The notes beneath the pieces are model-generated. The model saw only the letters and a list, made by a program, of their open reading frames with translations. It did no database searches and was not told the DNA's origin. Shown here one piece after another: positions 12,440-23,398 of a stretch of DNA of 64,000 nt. Both the position numbers and the translations under genes were made by a program. Each line of letters begins with the position of its first letter. Within the stretch, counting starts at the first letter, position 1. The stretch spans positions 44,223,004 to 44,287,003 of the forward strand of contig OU452199.1 of the NCBI GenBank assembly GCA_911728435.2, in the 5' to 3' direction. This DNA comes from Apoderus coryli (Eukaryota > Arthropoda > Insecta > Coleoptera > Attelabidae).

Positions 12440-12855
12440 TGAGTGATAGCGTCCTATACCAAACAAAGGCAATTGAAATCTGTTTCCCTAAAGTATTGTA
12501 ATGTGTTTATGAGAACCGAGAACCGAGATATAAAGAAGTTGTCCAACAAGCAATACATTCCAACCTTGCGAAAGTTAACCCTGAATCCGAAGATATTGAC
12601 AATCAATGGGAATCCCTCAAAACCTGCATTCCTTCCCACTGCGAAGAGTTACTAGCACCTTCTAAAAAGATAAATAATGAATGGATTACCCAGGAAATTT
12701 TATTTCTGATGGACCAACGAAGGAAATACAAGAACAACGAAACAAAATATAGGGAAACCCAGAAAAAGATAAGAACAAAAATAAGGGTAGCAAAAGAACG
12801 TTTCTATGAAGAAAAATGCAAGGAAATAGAAGAGCTACAACGCAGATTTGACTTG
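12440..12855 (+). mobile_element. LINE ORF2, 5' fragment (split by BEL/Pao)
   Basis: This is the endonuclease-RT linker of a non-LTR retrotransposon: a Lys/Arg/Glu-rich helix (KYKNNETKYRETQKKIRTK) that runs to ELQRRFDL and stops at the BEL/Pao left LTR. The frame resumes directly after the right LTR at 19475, so this and 19475-21230 are one element. A frameshift lies near 12560-12660. No endonuclease domain is visible upstream, so the LINE was already 5'-truncated or decayed. Confidence 0.75.
12851..12855 (+). repeat. BEL/Pao target-site duplication, left copy
   Basis: ACTTG directly before the left LTR; the same five bases follow the right LTR at 19475-19479. Five bases is usual for BEL/Pao integration. 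Confidence 0.95.
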
Positions 12856-13369
12856 TGTTCCGTGACGTACCAATGTACATATATTTTCTAACATATGATT
12901 GTAATTCTTAATATTTTTATTATAATTGCTGGTAGCTAACCAACGCATTTCTCGAATTCCCCTCGTATTTGCAATTTAGCGTATATTAGTGCAAATTTAC
13001 CTACACACGCATAGTTAATGTTTAAATGAGAAATATTTATCTGTTGTTGTTTTTTTTTGCTTTGTATACTTGGCAGTGGTATGTTTTCGTTCGGCCTCTT
13101 GTAGATGAATATTAGTGGTAGTAGCAGAAGTTAACATTTTCGCTCCCTTTAAGAACAATAATTTGATACATGCTAAGTGTTGTTGTGATTGTGCAATTTG
13201 GTATTGTTATTGACTGACCGCTTGTGACATCTTGGTGGTTGCTGTTGAATTGGATAAGCAGAGCCGGCTCTTATCATCTACCCTGCTGAAGACAAGAAGG
13301 TAAGAGGCCATTATTTTGATATTGCTGCCAAGGTTTCACTAACTTGTTCATTTCGCTTTTACTCAAACA
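12856..13369 (+). repeat. BEL/Pao left LTR (514 bp)
   Basis: Starts TGTTCCGTGACG and ends ACTCAAACA (TG...CA). The copy at 18961-19474 has the same length, and I see no difference between the two by eye, which points to a very recent insertion. It should hold the promoter and polyadenylation signals, but I do not see a clear TATA box that I would place. Confidence 0.95.
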
Positions 13370-13373
13370 TTTT

Positions 13374-13390
13374 TGGTCCTTCGAGCCGGA
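13374..13390 (+). other. Primer-binding site for tRNA-Tyr
   Basis: TGGTCCTTCGAGCCGGA begins four bases after the LTR. Its reverse complement equals the CCA end plus 3' acceptor/T-arm sequence of animal tRNA-Tyr as I remember it. This is where minus-strand DNA synthesis would start. Confidence 0.85.
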
Positions 13391-13709
13391 TTATATAGCT
13401 CATTTGTTGCATAAAATACGCTAAATTTTGTTGTTTTTTTGAATTCAAATAGTAATTTATTAAAATATTAAATTTCATATTTCGCGCATATAGTTTAAAT
13501 TTAAAATATATTTTCAAGGTCTCTGTTTATCGCAAGTCCGAACAAAGTTTTACAGTTTTTTTTTTGTTTTGTTTCGTTGAATTGGTTTAGAACTGAACTC
13601 TCGCACTTTATATTTCGTTTTTGTTTTGAATATTTTTTTTAATACAGTATTCTGTTACCGTGTTTAAAATACTTAGTATTTCGATTTTCGTTTTCAGTTA
13701 ATTATTGAC
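13391..13709 (+). other. BEL/Pao 5' leader
   Basis: AT-rich untranslated leader between the primer-binding site and the gag-pol start, about 320 bp. It probably holds packaging signals, but none can be read from sequence alone. Confidence 0.7.
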
Positions 13710-16700
13710 ATGTCGAACACAAATAAAATCAAACAACATCTAGCATTACGTGATGCCGACGTTTATGAACTTGCTGAAATTAAAACTAGAGCTTTTACTG
13801 CGGTTGAAGATGAGGCTGCACGATCAATTTTTAAAGTTCTTTACAAACGAGTTGCTGTAATTCATGACGATTTTGTTAAAAATAATTCCTCATTGATAGC
13901 GTTATTGGCCACTACTGAAAATCCTGATTTAGAGTTGCATAAAAATATTAGAAATCAATTTGTGATTGATTGTGCAGAAATCGAGTCGATTTATGACAGA
14001 CTTTTTGTTAAACAGACTGTTGTTTTGCCGCCGGAGCCTGCAGGGGAATCAAATCTTCGACATATTAAATTGCCACAAGTCGATATTCCTAAATTTTCGG
14101 GTCTCTATACCGATTATAAAACTTTTATTGATATTTTCGATTCTTTGGTACATAACAATCCAACTCTTTCTAATATCGAGAAGTTTACTCATTTAAGAAA
14201 TTCATTAACTGGTTCTGCGTTGAAGCTTGTTAGTAGAAAAGCTTTAACCGATGAAAATTATGCTCAAGCTTATGCTTCTTTAACTAAAAATTATCAGAAT
14301 AAACGTATGATTGCAAATTCGTATTATAAAAATTTAGATAGTTGTTCTAAATTAAAACCAAATCCAAGCGCGGATGATTTACGTACGTTGGTCGAAATTT
14401 TTGAAGAAAATATTGCCGCTTTTGACTGTTTAGATTTTCCTATTGGGGAATGGGATTTTTTACTTTACCATATGATACTTAATCGATTAGATGATGATAC
14501 TATTTCCAAATTTGAATTTGAAATTTCAACTAATGATAAAGATTATATACCGTCTTTTGAAACACTTGTGAAATTTATTACTCGTCGCTGTAATGCATTA
14601 GATAGTGTTGAAGCTTCGCAATCGCATAGCCTATCTAGAAAGCCAAATGGTAAACCCAACTTCTCTAAATTTACTATCGATAAACAACGTCACTCGTCCT
14701 CTTCATTTTTTGCAAATACTCAATCGGTACCACTTTGTCCCTTTTGCTCAAACTCACATAGAATATATGAATGCCCTGATTTTCATAAAAAATCTACCCG
14801 CGATCGTTTTAGCTTTATTAAGCAGCGAAGTTTGTGTATAAATTGCTTTGGTTCAGGACATTCATGCAAGAATTGTAAATCGAAAGATAGTTGCAAGGTT
14901 TGCAAACAGAGGCATCACACTTTGCTACATTTTGATGATCATATCACTTCTAACGTAAATAGACCTTCACCGCAAAATAGTACCCCAGTTGAAAACATAC
15001 CTTCAACTAGTCAAGGTCATACGGTTACAACGCTTCACGCAACTCCACATATCTCGCCTACTGGTAACAATAGATGTTCATCGGTTTTGCTCTCAACAGC
15101 AATCGTGGAAATTGTTAATTCTCGAGGCACTTATGAAAAGTGTCGCATTATAATAGATAGTGGTTCTGAAGTTAGTTTTATAACACAGAAATGCGCTCAT
15201 AGATTAGGATTGGTCATTTCTCCTACTAATATTGCTGTTAATGGTGTGGGTGAAATGAGATCCTCTACTTCGCTAGGGGGTGTTACATGTACAATACGCC
15301 CAGTAAATAAGCAATATCCTCGGTTCGCCTTTGACGCCTTTGTATTATCAAAAATTTGCACATATTTGCCTCCTCAGAAACTTGATAGTAGGTCTTGGTC
15401 TCACATTTCAAACTTAAATCTAGCAGATCCTAGTTTTGAAGTTCCAAGCTCTATAGATGTATTAATTGGTGCCGAGCTATTTCCCCAAATCTTACTTAAT
15501 GGAAAAATTTGTGGTGATTCTTCACAACCCTACGCTTTGAATACAATTTTTGGTTGGATTTTGATAGGAAAACTTTCGACACATCTACCCTCCCAAATAA
15601 ATACATTTTTTTGTTCGTCAGATCTCAGTAACTTGGACAACACGCTCAAAAGTTTTTGGGAACTTGAAAATGTCCCCGCTGTTAAATGTGTCGCCCCTGA
15701 TGATGCCGCTTGTGAGCAACATTATTCTCAAAATTCTTTTCGTGACGAAACAGGTCGTTACACGGTTGCACTTCCCTTTCGGGAACCTATTCCAAACTTT
15801 GGCGACACTAGGTCATTGGCACTCCGTCGGTTTTTATCGTTGGAGCGCCGTTTGATTATAGATTCTAATCTTTATAGTAGTTATTGTACCTTCATGAAGG
15901 ATTACCTGGACAGTGGACATATGGAATTATGCACAATCGACACCTCAGAAAATTCGTACTTCATTCCGCATCATTGTGTTCTGAAACCTGAGAGTATAAC
16001 TACCAAGCTTAGAGTTGTTTTCGATGCGTCAGCGAAGGTTCCTGGTTATCCTTCTTTGAACGATTCATTATATGTCGGTGAAAAACTCCAAAACGACATC
16101 ACTTCTGTTCTTCTTAATTTTCGGTTTCATGCATATGCCTTTACAGCCGATATAAAGCAAATGTATAGGCAGATTTTGGTGTCTCCAGAGCATCGTAATT
16201 ATCAAAAGATATTGTGGAGATTTTCGCCCAATGACCAAATTCAAGAATTTAAATTAAACACTGTTAGTTTTGGTATTAGTTCTGCACCTTTTCTGGCATT
16301 AAGAACGTTGAAACAACTTAGTGCAGACGAGAAGTTGCACTTTCCTGCGGCGTGCAGGGCATTAGATACAGACGTCTATATTGATGATATAGTGACAGGT
16401 AGTGACTCTGTCGATGGTGCGCTTGCGCTGCGAAAAGAGCTTATTGAACTTCTAAAGGGTGCAGGATTTTCTCTTCATAAATGGTCAAGTAATGATCCAC
16501 AAATTTTGGCAAATTTGTCTGAGGACAATCTTTGGGCTAAAACACTTTCGTTTGATTTGGAAAAGGACAATGTTGTCAAAATCTTAGGCCTTCAATGGCA
16601 CCCTTTGATCGATTCATTTTCATATACAGTCCAACCCTTTAACCGTCCCTGTACCAAACGCACAATTCTCTCAGAATTAGCAAGAATTTATGACCCGTTA

Positions 16701-18905
16701 GGATTTCTCGCACCGCTTTCTGTAGTAGCTAAATTGCTAATGCAACATATCTGGACGCTTGGTCTGGATTGGGATGACCCTACCCCTCCTATTGTGGAAA
16801 ATCATTGGAAGCAATTTAAACAAGAATTACCTCTTTTTGAAAAGTTTAACTTACCGCGCCGTTTGATTGAGAACAATTATTTCTCGTGTGAAATTCACGC
16901 GTTTTGTGACGCCTCCGAAAGGGCTTACGCTTCCGTTGTATATTTTCGTGTTTTTACTGCCTCAAATATTTATAAAACGTTTTTTGTTTGCGCTAAATCG
17001 AAAGTTGCTCCACTTAAACGTGTTTCGCTACCACGATTAGAACTCTGCGCCGCTGTGCTATTGTCAGACCTATTTAAATTTGTTTTAAGTACTTTTGCTG
17101 GAAAAATTCGTTTCACCAAATTTTATGCCTGGTCTGACTCTACTGTTGCTCTAGCTTGGATAAAATCCTCACCACATCGGTGGAAATCGTTCGTTAGTAA
17201 CCGCGTTTCTCATATCCAAGAAAATGCTCCCCCTAATATTTGGCATCATATCTCTTCGACACAAAACCCTGCAGATTGTGCAACTAGAGGACTACTTCCG
17301 TCCGAATTAATCAACCATCCCCTATGGTGGAAAGGTCCTAATTTTCTCAATCAAAGTGAAACTTGGCCCGAACAGCCTGATATTACAAATGAAAATAGCG
17401 CTCTTATCGATAACGAACACAGAAATATTACACTCGCGGTATTCTCAAATTTTGACGCGTTGGATAATCTTTTAGAAAGATTTTCATCACTAAATAAAAT
17501 ACAACGAATAGTAGCTTATGTTTTACGATTTTTAGATAATCTGAAATCTCGAAATGCAACTACTGGACCCTTGACAAATTCAGAAAAGCAATCGGCATTA
17601 CAGGCATTAGTACAGAGAGCTCAAGAAACTGCATTTGCAGACGATCTTTATAAATTAAAACGAGGTAGAGTGATCTCCAAGCCGCTTCGGAAATTAAGCG
17701 TATTTCTCGATACACACGGATTAGTCAGGGTCGGTGGTCGTTTGAAAAATTCTGATTTGGAATATGACCAAAAGTATCCCTATTTACTACCTCGAGTTTG
17801 TCGGCTTACAGATTTAATCATTGAGGAATATCATAAGAAATATTCTCACCCCGGTATACAAACGTTACAATATCTGTTATCACAGAATTTTTGGATTTTA
17901 GCTCCAAAACGGGCAATAAAAAACGTTGTCTCAAAATGTTTAAAATGTTGGCGGTTAAAACCATCCCATTTTCAACCCCCTATGGGAAACTTACCCTTCT
18001 CCCGCGTTTCACAACTGAAAGCTTTCTCCCATTCTGGAGTTGATTACGGGGGCCCTTTCCATATTACTCTAGGCAAGCACAGAGGTGCTAAAACTCATAA
18101 AGCATATATTTGTCTCTTTGTGTGTTTTGCTACTAAAGCAATTCACATAGAACTTGCATCAGATCTAAGCACGGAAGCTTTCTTGGCAGCATTGCGACGA
18201 TTCATTGGTCGTCGTGGTCGTGTATCGCATTTATATAGCGATTGTGGCACCAACTTTGTGGGTGCAAATAAATACATTTCAGATATAATGAAAGACGTTG
18301 CCATGCAAGAATCCATTGATTGGCATTTTAACCCTCCAAGTGCCCCCCATTTTGGTGGCATTTGGGAAAGCGGAATAAAAGCTGCTAAAACCCATCTTTA
18401 TCGTGTTATCGGATCTCAGATTCTCACATATGAGGAGCTAAACACTGTTTTAGTACAGGTTGAAAGTATCTTAAACTCTCGCCCAATCTCGCCATTAAGT
18501 TCTGACCCAACCGATTTGTCGGTCTTATCGCCCGGTCATTTTCTCACATTAGAGCCACTTAGTTGCTTACCCGATCCCGATTTAACCCATTTTAAAATTA
18601 ATCGTCTTGACAGATGGCAGCTTTTACAACGTTTTCAAGCTGATTTCTGGGCCAGATGGCATAAAGAGTATTTGCATACGCTGCAACAAAAATCAAAATG
18701 GACCACTGATTGTCCTGTTAAATTGGGTGATATGGTCATTTTAAAAGATGATTGTTTGTCTCCATTAAAATGGATGATTGGCCGAATATCTGACTTAAAC
18801 TATGGTTCAGATGGAGTAGCGAGAGTGGCTTCAGTAAAAACAAAAAATGGTCTATTTAAAAGACCTTTAGTAAAACTTTGTCCGTTGCCTATTAATTCTC
18901 AATAA
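13710..18905 (+). CDS. BEL/Pao gag-pol polyprotein, 1731 aa
   Basis: A single intact frame encodes capsid-like Gag and all Pol enzymes. Approximate residues: Gag core with LPQVDIPKFSG at 120 (DUF1759 type); Cys/His knuckles at 340-355 (CPFCSNSH...C) and 376-410; aspartic protease DSGSEVSF at 483; reverse transcriptase with VVFDASAKV at 769, TADIKQMYRQ at 812 and the catalytic YIDD at 890; RNase H-like part HAFCDASERA at 1062 and WSDSTVALAWI at 1141; integrase zinc domain (YHKKYSHPG...CLKCW) about 1370-1410; integrase core with Asp in GVDYGG (1443), Asp in YSDCGTNF (1508) and Glu in IWESG (1551); C-terminal DUF5641-like WQLLQRFQADFWARW at about 1635. YIDD rather than YVDD and the DUF1759/DUF1758 arrangement mark it as BEL/Pao. 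The start is the first ATG of the frame. All catalytic residues I looked for are present. Confidence 0.97.
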   Translation: MSNTNKIKQHLALRDADVYELAEIKTRAFTAVEDEAARSIFKVLYKRVAVIHDDFVKNNSSLIALLATTENPDLELHKNIRNQFVIDCAEIESIYDRLFVKQTVVLPPEPAGESNLRHIKLPQVDIPKFSGLYTDYKTFIDIFDSLVHNNPTLSNIEKFTHLRNSLTGSALKLVSRKALTDENYAQAYASLTKNYQNKRMIANSYYKNLDSCSKLKPNPSADDLRTLVEIFEENIAAFDCLDFPIGEWDFLLYHMILNRLDDDTISKFEFEISTNDKDYIPSFETLVKFITRRCNALDSVEASQSHSLSRKPNGKPNFSKFTIDKQRHSSSSFFANTQSVPLCPFCSNSHRIYECPDFHKKSTRDRFSFIKQRSLCINCFGSGHSCKNCKSKDSCKVCKQRHHTLLHFDDHITSNVNRPSPQNSTPVENIPSTSQGHTVTTLHATPHISPTGNNRCSSVLLSTAIVEIVNSRGTYEKCRIIIDSGSEVSFITQKCAHRLGLVISPTNIAVNGVGEMRSSTSLGGVTCTIRPVNKQYPRFAFDAFVLSKICTYLPPQKLDSRSWSHISNLNLADPSFEVPSSIDVLIGAELFPQILLNGKICGDSSQPYALNTIFGWILIGKLSTHLPSQINTFFCSSDLSNLDNTLKSFWELENVPAVKCVAPDDAACEQHYSQNSFRDETGRYTVALPFREPIPNFGDTRSLALRRFLSLERRLIIDSNLYSSYCTFMKDYLDSGHMELCTIDTSENSYFIPHHCVLKPESITTKLRVVFDASAKVPGYPSLNDSLYVGEKLQNDITSVLLNFRFHAYAFTADIKQMYRQILVSPEHRNYQKILWRFSPNDQIQEFKLNTVSFGISSAPFLALRTLKQLSADEKLHFPAACRALDTDVYIDDIVTGSDSVDGALALRKELIELLKGAGFSLHKWSSNDPQILANLSEDNLWAKTLSFDLEKDNVVKILGLQWHPLIDSFSYTVQPFNRPCTKRTILSELARIYDPLGFLAPLSVVAKLLMQHIWTLGLDWDDPTPPIVENHWKQFKQELPLFEKFNLPRRLIENNYFSCEIHAFCDASERAYASVVYFRVFTASNIYKTFFVCAKSKVAPLKRVSLPRLELCAAVLLSDLFKFVLSTFAGKIRFTKFYAWSDSTVALAWIKSSPHRWKSFVSNRVSHIQENAPPNIWHHISSTQNPADCATRGLLPSELINHPLWWKGPNFLNQSETWPEQPDITNENSALIDNEHRNITLAVFSNFDALDNLLERFSSLNKIQRIVAYVLRFLDNLKSRNATTGPLTNSEKQSALQALVQRAQETAFADDLYKLKRGRVISKPLRKLSVFLDTHGLVRVGGRLKNSDLEYDQKYPYLLPRVCRLTDLIIEEYHKKYSHPGIQTLQYLLSQNFWILAPKRAIKNVVSKCLKCWRLKPSHFQPPMGNLPFSRVSQLKAFSHSGVDYGGPFHITLGKHRGAKTHKAYICLFVCFATKAIHIELASDLSTEAFLAALRRFIGRRGRVSHLYSDCGTNFVGANKYISDIMKDVAMQESIDWHFNPPSAPHFGGIWESGIKAAKTHLYRVIGSQILTYEELNTVLVQVESILNSRPISPLSSDPTDLSVLSPGHFLTLEPLSCLPDPDLTHFKINRLDRWQLLQRFQADFWARWHKEYLHTLQQKSKWTTDCPVKLGDMVILKDDCLSPLKWMIGRISDLNYGSDGVARVASVKTKNGLFKRPLVKLCPLPINSQ

Positions 18906-18960
18906 TTTTTTTTTATTTTGCAATAATTAGTTTTAAAATAATATTTTAAGGTCGGTGGTA

Positions 18961-19474
18961 TGTTCCGTGACGTACCAATGTACATATATTTTCTAACATA
19001 TGATTGTAATTCTTAATATTTTTATTATAATTGCTGGTAGCTAACCAACGCATTTCTCGAATTCCCCTCGTATTTGCAATTTAGCGTATATTAGTGCAAA
19101 TTTACCTACACACGCATAGTTAATGTTTAAATGAGAAATATTTATCTGTTGTTGTTTTTTTTTGCTTTGTATACTTGGCAGTGGTATGTTTTCGTTCGGC
19201 CTCTTGTAGATGAATATTAGTGGTAGTAGCAGAAGTTAACATTTTCGCTCCCTTTAAGAACAATAATTTGATACATGCTAAGTGTTGTTGTGATTGTGCA
19301 ATTTGGTATTGTTATTGACTGACCGCTTGTGACATCTTGGTGGTTGCTGTTGAATTGGATAAGCAGAGCCGGCTCTTATCATCTACCCTGCTGAAGACAA
19401 GAAGGTAAGAGGCCATTATTTTGATATTGCTGCCAAGGTTTCACTAACTTGTTCATTTCGCTTTTACTCAAACA
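18961..19474 (+). repeat. BEL/Pao right LTR (514 bp)
   Basis: Same ends and length as the left LTR. The sequence just upstream (AAGGTCGGTGGTA, 18948-18960) is the likely second-strand priming site, although it is a poor polypurine tract. Confidence 0.95.
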
Positions 19475-21230
19475 ACTTGTATAACCTACATAAGAAGATA
19501 AAAGAATTGGCAGGTCTCAGAAAAGGAAAGATTACTACAATCCTCTTAGATAAAAATGGGAAAACACTATCAAACACAGAAGACAAACTGAAGAGATGGC
19601 AGGAATATATAAAAGACCTTTTCGACGATGTGAGAAATATCACATCCGTAGCTAGGGTAGGACTGGAAGACATAGGTCCCGAAATCACGAAGGACGAAGT
19701 CACCCACACACACTAAACAACATGAGCAACGGTAAATCTCCTGGCCCCGACGGAATTCCTATCGACATTCTTAAGATCATAAGTGAACAAGATATGGATG
19801 TCGTGGTGAGACTCTTGAACAGCGTCTATGAGTCTGGAAAACTACCAAAGGAATGGCTCTCATCAGTCTTCATATGTTTACCGAAAAAATCGGGTGCAAA
19901 AGAGTGCAGTGACCACCGTACCATAAGCCTCATGTCCCACACTTTGAAACTACTGTTAAAAATTATACTCAACCGCATCCACCAGAAACTCGATCTGGAT
20001 ATAAGTGACAGTCAGTTTGGCTTTCGCAAAGGATTAGGTACAAGAGAAGCACTATTCGCATTCAACGTAATAGTGCAGCGATGCTTAGATCTTAATCAGG
20101 ACGTATATGCCTGCTTCATCGACTATAATAAGGCGTTTGGCAGGGTCCGCCACGACCAGTTGATGGAAATATTACAATGTAAAAACCTAGACCACCAAGA
20201 CCTGCAAATCATCTCAAATCTCTATTACAACCAAAATGCCATCGTCAAAGTAGATCAACAAAATTCTGGCACTATCTCAATAAAGAGAGGTGTACGTCAA
20301 GATTGTGTTCTGTCACCTATTTTGTTTAATGCCTACTTTAAAGATATTCTAAAAAGGGCAATTGAAAATGACAGTGCAGGAATAAAAGTAAATGGAGTGC
20401 CTATAGTTGTTCTAAGATACGCTGATGATACCGTAATTTTAACGGAAAACCTGGAAGATCTACAAAGAATCATGGACAAACTTGTTCGATATAGCGAAGA
20501 ATACGGCCTTACACTCAACGTAAACAAAACAAAGTTCATGAAAATAACAAAGAAGGCCCAGACTAACAACGAACAGCTAATCGTCAAAGGTGAACCCATC
20601 GAACAGGTAGAGAAGTATACTTATCTTGGAACAACAGTTACTTGTAATAACGACTACACGAAAGAAATAAAAGCACGCATAGAAATAGCAAGGTCCAATT
20701 TCAATAGCATGAAAAGAGTTTTGTGCAATAGAGGTCTAAGCCTAAAACTGAGACTGAGACTAGTTAGATGTTATGTTTTTGCCACTCTGCTTTATGGCGT
20801 CGAGGCATGGACTCTGAACGCAGAAATAACCAAAAGACTAGAAGCTTTTGAAATGTGGCTGTACAGAAGAGTACTGAAGGTGTCATGAGTCGATCGGATA
20901 ACTAACTTAGAAATACTTGAGCGACTAAACATAGAAAGAGAGTTGTTAATAACAATTAAAAGCAGAAAACTGCAGTATCTCGGCCATGTGACTCGTGGAC
21001 CAAGATACGTCTTACTTCAATTGATAATGCAGGGAAGGATCCAAGGTACAAGAAGCGTGGGTAGAAGAAGGATATCCTGGTTGAGAAACTTGAGAGAGTG
21101 GTTTGGATGTTCCTCGATAGAGCATTTTAGAGCAGCTGCATCCAAAATAAGAATTGCCATGATGATCGCCAATCTTCGTCGCGGAGATGGCACCTAGAGA
21201 GAGAGATGAGAACCGATTATCCAAAGAATA
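19475..21230 (+). mobile_element. LINE ORF2, RT and C-terminal part (split by BEL/Pao)
   Basis: Continues the 12440-12855 frame after the duplicated ACTTG. 19477-19716 is the linker, ending in a frameshift at about 19716. 19722-20888 (388 codons) is the RT: GKSPGPDGIPIDILK, ISLMSHTLKLLLKIILNR, GFRKGLGTREALF, FIDYNKAFGRV, GVRQDCVLSPILFNAYF and the catalytic YADD (about 20418). An in-frame TGA at 20886, where the family usually has Trp, is followed by the C-terminal block LQYLGHV..., GRRRISWLRNLREWF and RRGDGT (to 21195). Only one frameshift and one stop separate it from an open ORF2, so decay is modest. The clade (RTE-like or a relative) is not certain. Confidence 0.85.
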
Positions 21231-22300
21231 TATTTCAGAAAGTTCAAAATAAAGGTTCAAGATTACAAAAGAAATAAAAAAATAGACCATGACCAGGAAA
21301 AATTTTTTTACGCATTCTGTTGTTAAATGAGGGGAAGTTTCCAAGCACACCCTGGTATATGCAAACAACCTTTACTAACACAGAAAATTTCAACCGAAAA
21401 ATACGTGTAATTTAGTCATACACTAGTGAAATTCTTTCTTTTCCGTTCTCATTTAGCATCTACTAACAAAACTAGAACAGACATAAATCAGCGGCATGAA
21501 TTTGTTAAACCCCCACAATTTTGTAAAATCTAAAAATGTGCAACAGCGTATAATATATTGCGAATAAGAACAAAAAACACCTACACCGCGGTGGAACTCG
21601 TCAGTTTAGAATTTTTACATATTCAAATTTGGAGAGCGCTTAATTTTCCTACAGCATATTTTATTTCATGTATATATATTTTTTTGCATTTAGATGTATA
21701 GTAAAAGTAAGATTTCTCTTGGGGTAAAAAGCCACACACCACTCGTAAAGCAAGGGGAAATTATTATGTATTTATTTAGTCTGTTGGGACCACGGAAAAA
21801 ATTGTAATCATCATATTTTTTGCCATATCTATAATAATATTTTTAACGATTTTATTTGTGGACCCTTGCGAGTTGTTAATATCTACATATTTTATTATTC
21901 CTCACTGCTGTAATATCTAATGGAAAATGTTTTTTATTTTGTTGACAAATTGAAAAATGAAAATGCGGCGATATCAGAAGACTTTGATGCCGTTTAGAGA
22001 AGTTATTTCTGCTATTGGGTGATTCAATTTGGGTTTTCACATGAAAGTATTAAATAAAATACGGACAATTTGAAGCAATGAAAAAAATTGTATTTGCCCT
22101 TTCAGTATACTCCATTACAATTAGGTATGAAAGGTGATATCTGCTAAATGGGCGCCGCGCTTCAAATGGCATGTCGTAATCCGTTTGTTTATGCGACACA
22201 AATCAGGTTCTATGCCGGCTAATTCGCGTCTGATCTTGAATCATGATATTCTGCTATCCGTTCTTCATTACGCCGCGCCGGCTTCGGTGGTTCAGCGATA
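21231..22300. other. Intergenic, nothing recognised
   Basis: AT-rich sequence after the LINE end. The open frame at 22134-22349 is GC-richer but has no motif I know and overlaps the start of the next LINE fragment. Confidence 0.35.
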
Positions 22301-22309
22301 CGTCTCATT

Positions 22310-22730
22310 TAGAGCTATATTAGCGGATGGACCCAGTGTGTGTCGTTAAATGGAAGCATATCTGAAAGCGTTAGTTTGACAACGTGTGTAGCTCAGGCAT
22401 CTATTTTGTCACCAATTTTATATACGCTATACACGAATAATTTTCCAAGAGCTTTGCAGCACTGTCAAATAAAAATCTATGCTGACGACTAGCAGATTCT
22501 GCACGTTTTCAATAAGGAGGACATGTCGATCGCTGAGGAGTCATTGACTGAGTTGTCGAAATGCCACGATCTCAAAATTAATCCGGCAAAGTCTACTGCC
22601 TTATTTTTCGGCCTTCCTATGGACTCCGATATTCAACTGTCATTTCAAGGAATCTGCATTCAGGTGTCCGATCGGGCTAAGAGTTTGGGACTTGTTATTG
22701 ATAGTGGATTTTCACAGCACATGACCCTGC
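22310..22730 (+). pseudogene. LINE RT remnant
   Basis: About 22345-22490 encodes NGSISESVSLTTCVAQASIL then SPILYTLYTNNFPRAL and IYADD, the pre-catalytic and catalytic RT boxes with the usual GVPQG reduced to CVAQA. The frame breaks right after the catalytic box. 22523-22730 then carries the following helix and KINPAKSTALFFG plus SLGLVIDSGFS. It is a short Jockey-clade remnant whose 3' end runs into the tandem repeat at 22846. Confidence 0.7.
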
Positions 22731-22845
22731 TCTTCATATACCCCCAAAGAGTTAAATCACATGATCGCGGCGGCCAATTGCCGCCGTTGTGGGAAATAAT
22801 GCGGCCTCGAAACTTACCGCGCAACAAATCCATCATTTCTTTAAC

Positions 22846-23350
22846 TGTTTTCGAGAATTTTTGAAAAAACGATTTTAGTTTTTATTTATTGCTGACAATA
22901 TTTTTGCAGATATAAAAAAATGAAAAGCACTTTCTCATTGTTACTTTTTGAGGAGAAAAAGATAGCGTTTTCAAATTTTCACTACGACGTTTCGTTCGTG
23001 AAAAACCATTTTCGAGAATTTTTGAAAAAACTGTTTTTTGCGATTTTAGTTTTGATTTATTTCTCACATTATTTTTACAGATATAAAAAAATTAAAAGCA
23101 CTTTCTCGTTGTTACTTTTTGAGGAGAAAAAGATAGCGTTTACAAATTTTCATAACGACGTTTCGTTCTGGAAAAACGATTTTCGAGAATTTTTGAAAAA
23201 ACTGTTTTTTGCGATTTTAGTTTTGATTTATTTCTCACATTATTTTTACAGATATAAAAAAATTAAAAGCACTTTCTCATTGTTACTTTTTGAGGAGAAT
23301 AAGATAGCGTTTAAAAATTTTCACTACGAGGTTTCGTTTGAAAAACCTTC
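22846..23350. repeat. Tandem repeat, about 171-bp unit, three copies
   Basis: The phrase TCGAGAATTTTTGAAAAAAC recurs at 22852, 23012 and 23183, giving periods of about 161 and 171 bp. The second and third copies are highly similar. Because 171 is a multiple of three, one frame (22920-23369) stays open and encodes a repeated peptide, but this is a by-product. The unit length is near one nucleosome repeat, as in many insect satellites. Confidence 0.85.
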
Positions 23351-23398
23351 ATCAACTTATTTTTTTTAAACGCGACTCTGAATTTTTTATTGTTAAAT

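Larger units (their letters stand above)
12856..19474 (+). mobile_element. Complete BEL/Pao LTR retrotransposon (6619 bp)
   Basis: Structure in order: 514-bp LTR, primer-binding site matching tRNA-Tyr, untranslated leader, one intact gag-pol ORF of 1731 codons, 514-bp LTR. It is flanked by the 5-bp duplication ACTTG. Apparently identical LTRs and an unbroken ORF suggest that it is young and perhaps still competent. It lies inside the LINE at 12440-21230, in the same orientation. No env-like frame follows gag-pol: only 55 bp separate the stop from the right LTR. Confidence 0.95.

Noticed and set aside
18906..18960. Possible env-like third ORF in the BEL/Pao element
   Set aside because: Only 55 bp lie between the gag-pol stop and the right LTR.
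22920..23369. 149-codon open frame with a repeated peptide
   Set aside because: It is produced by the 171-bp tandem repeat, whose length is a multiple of three; no start context or known domain.
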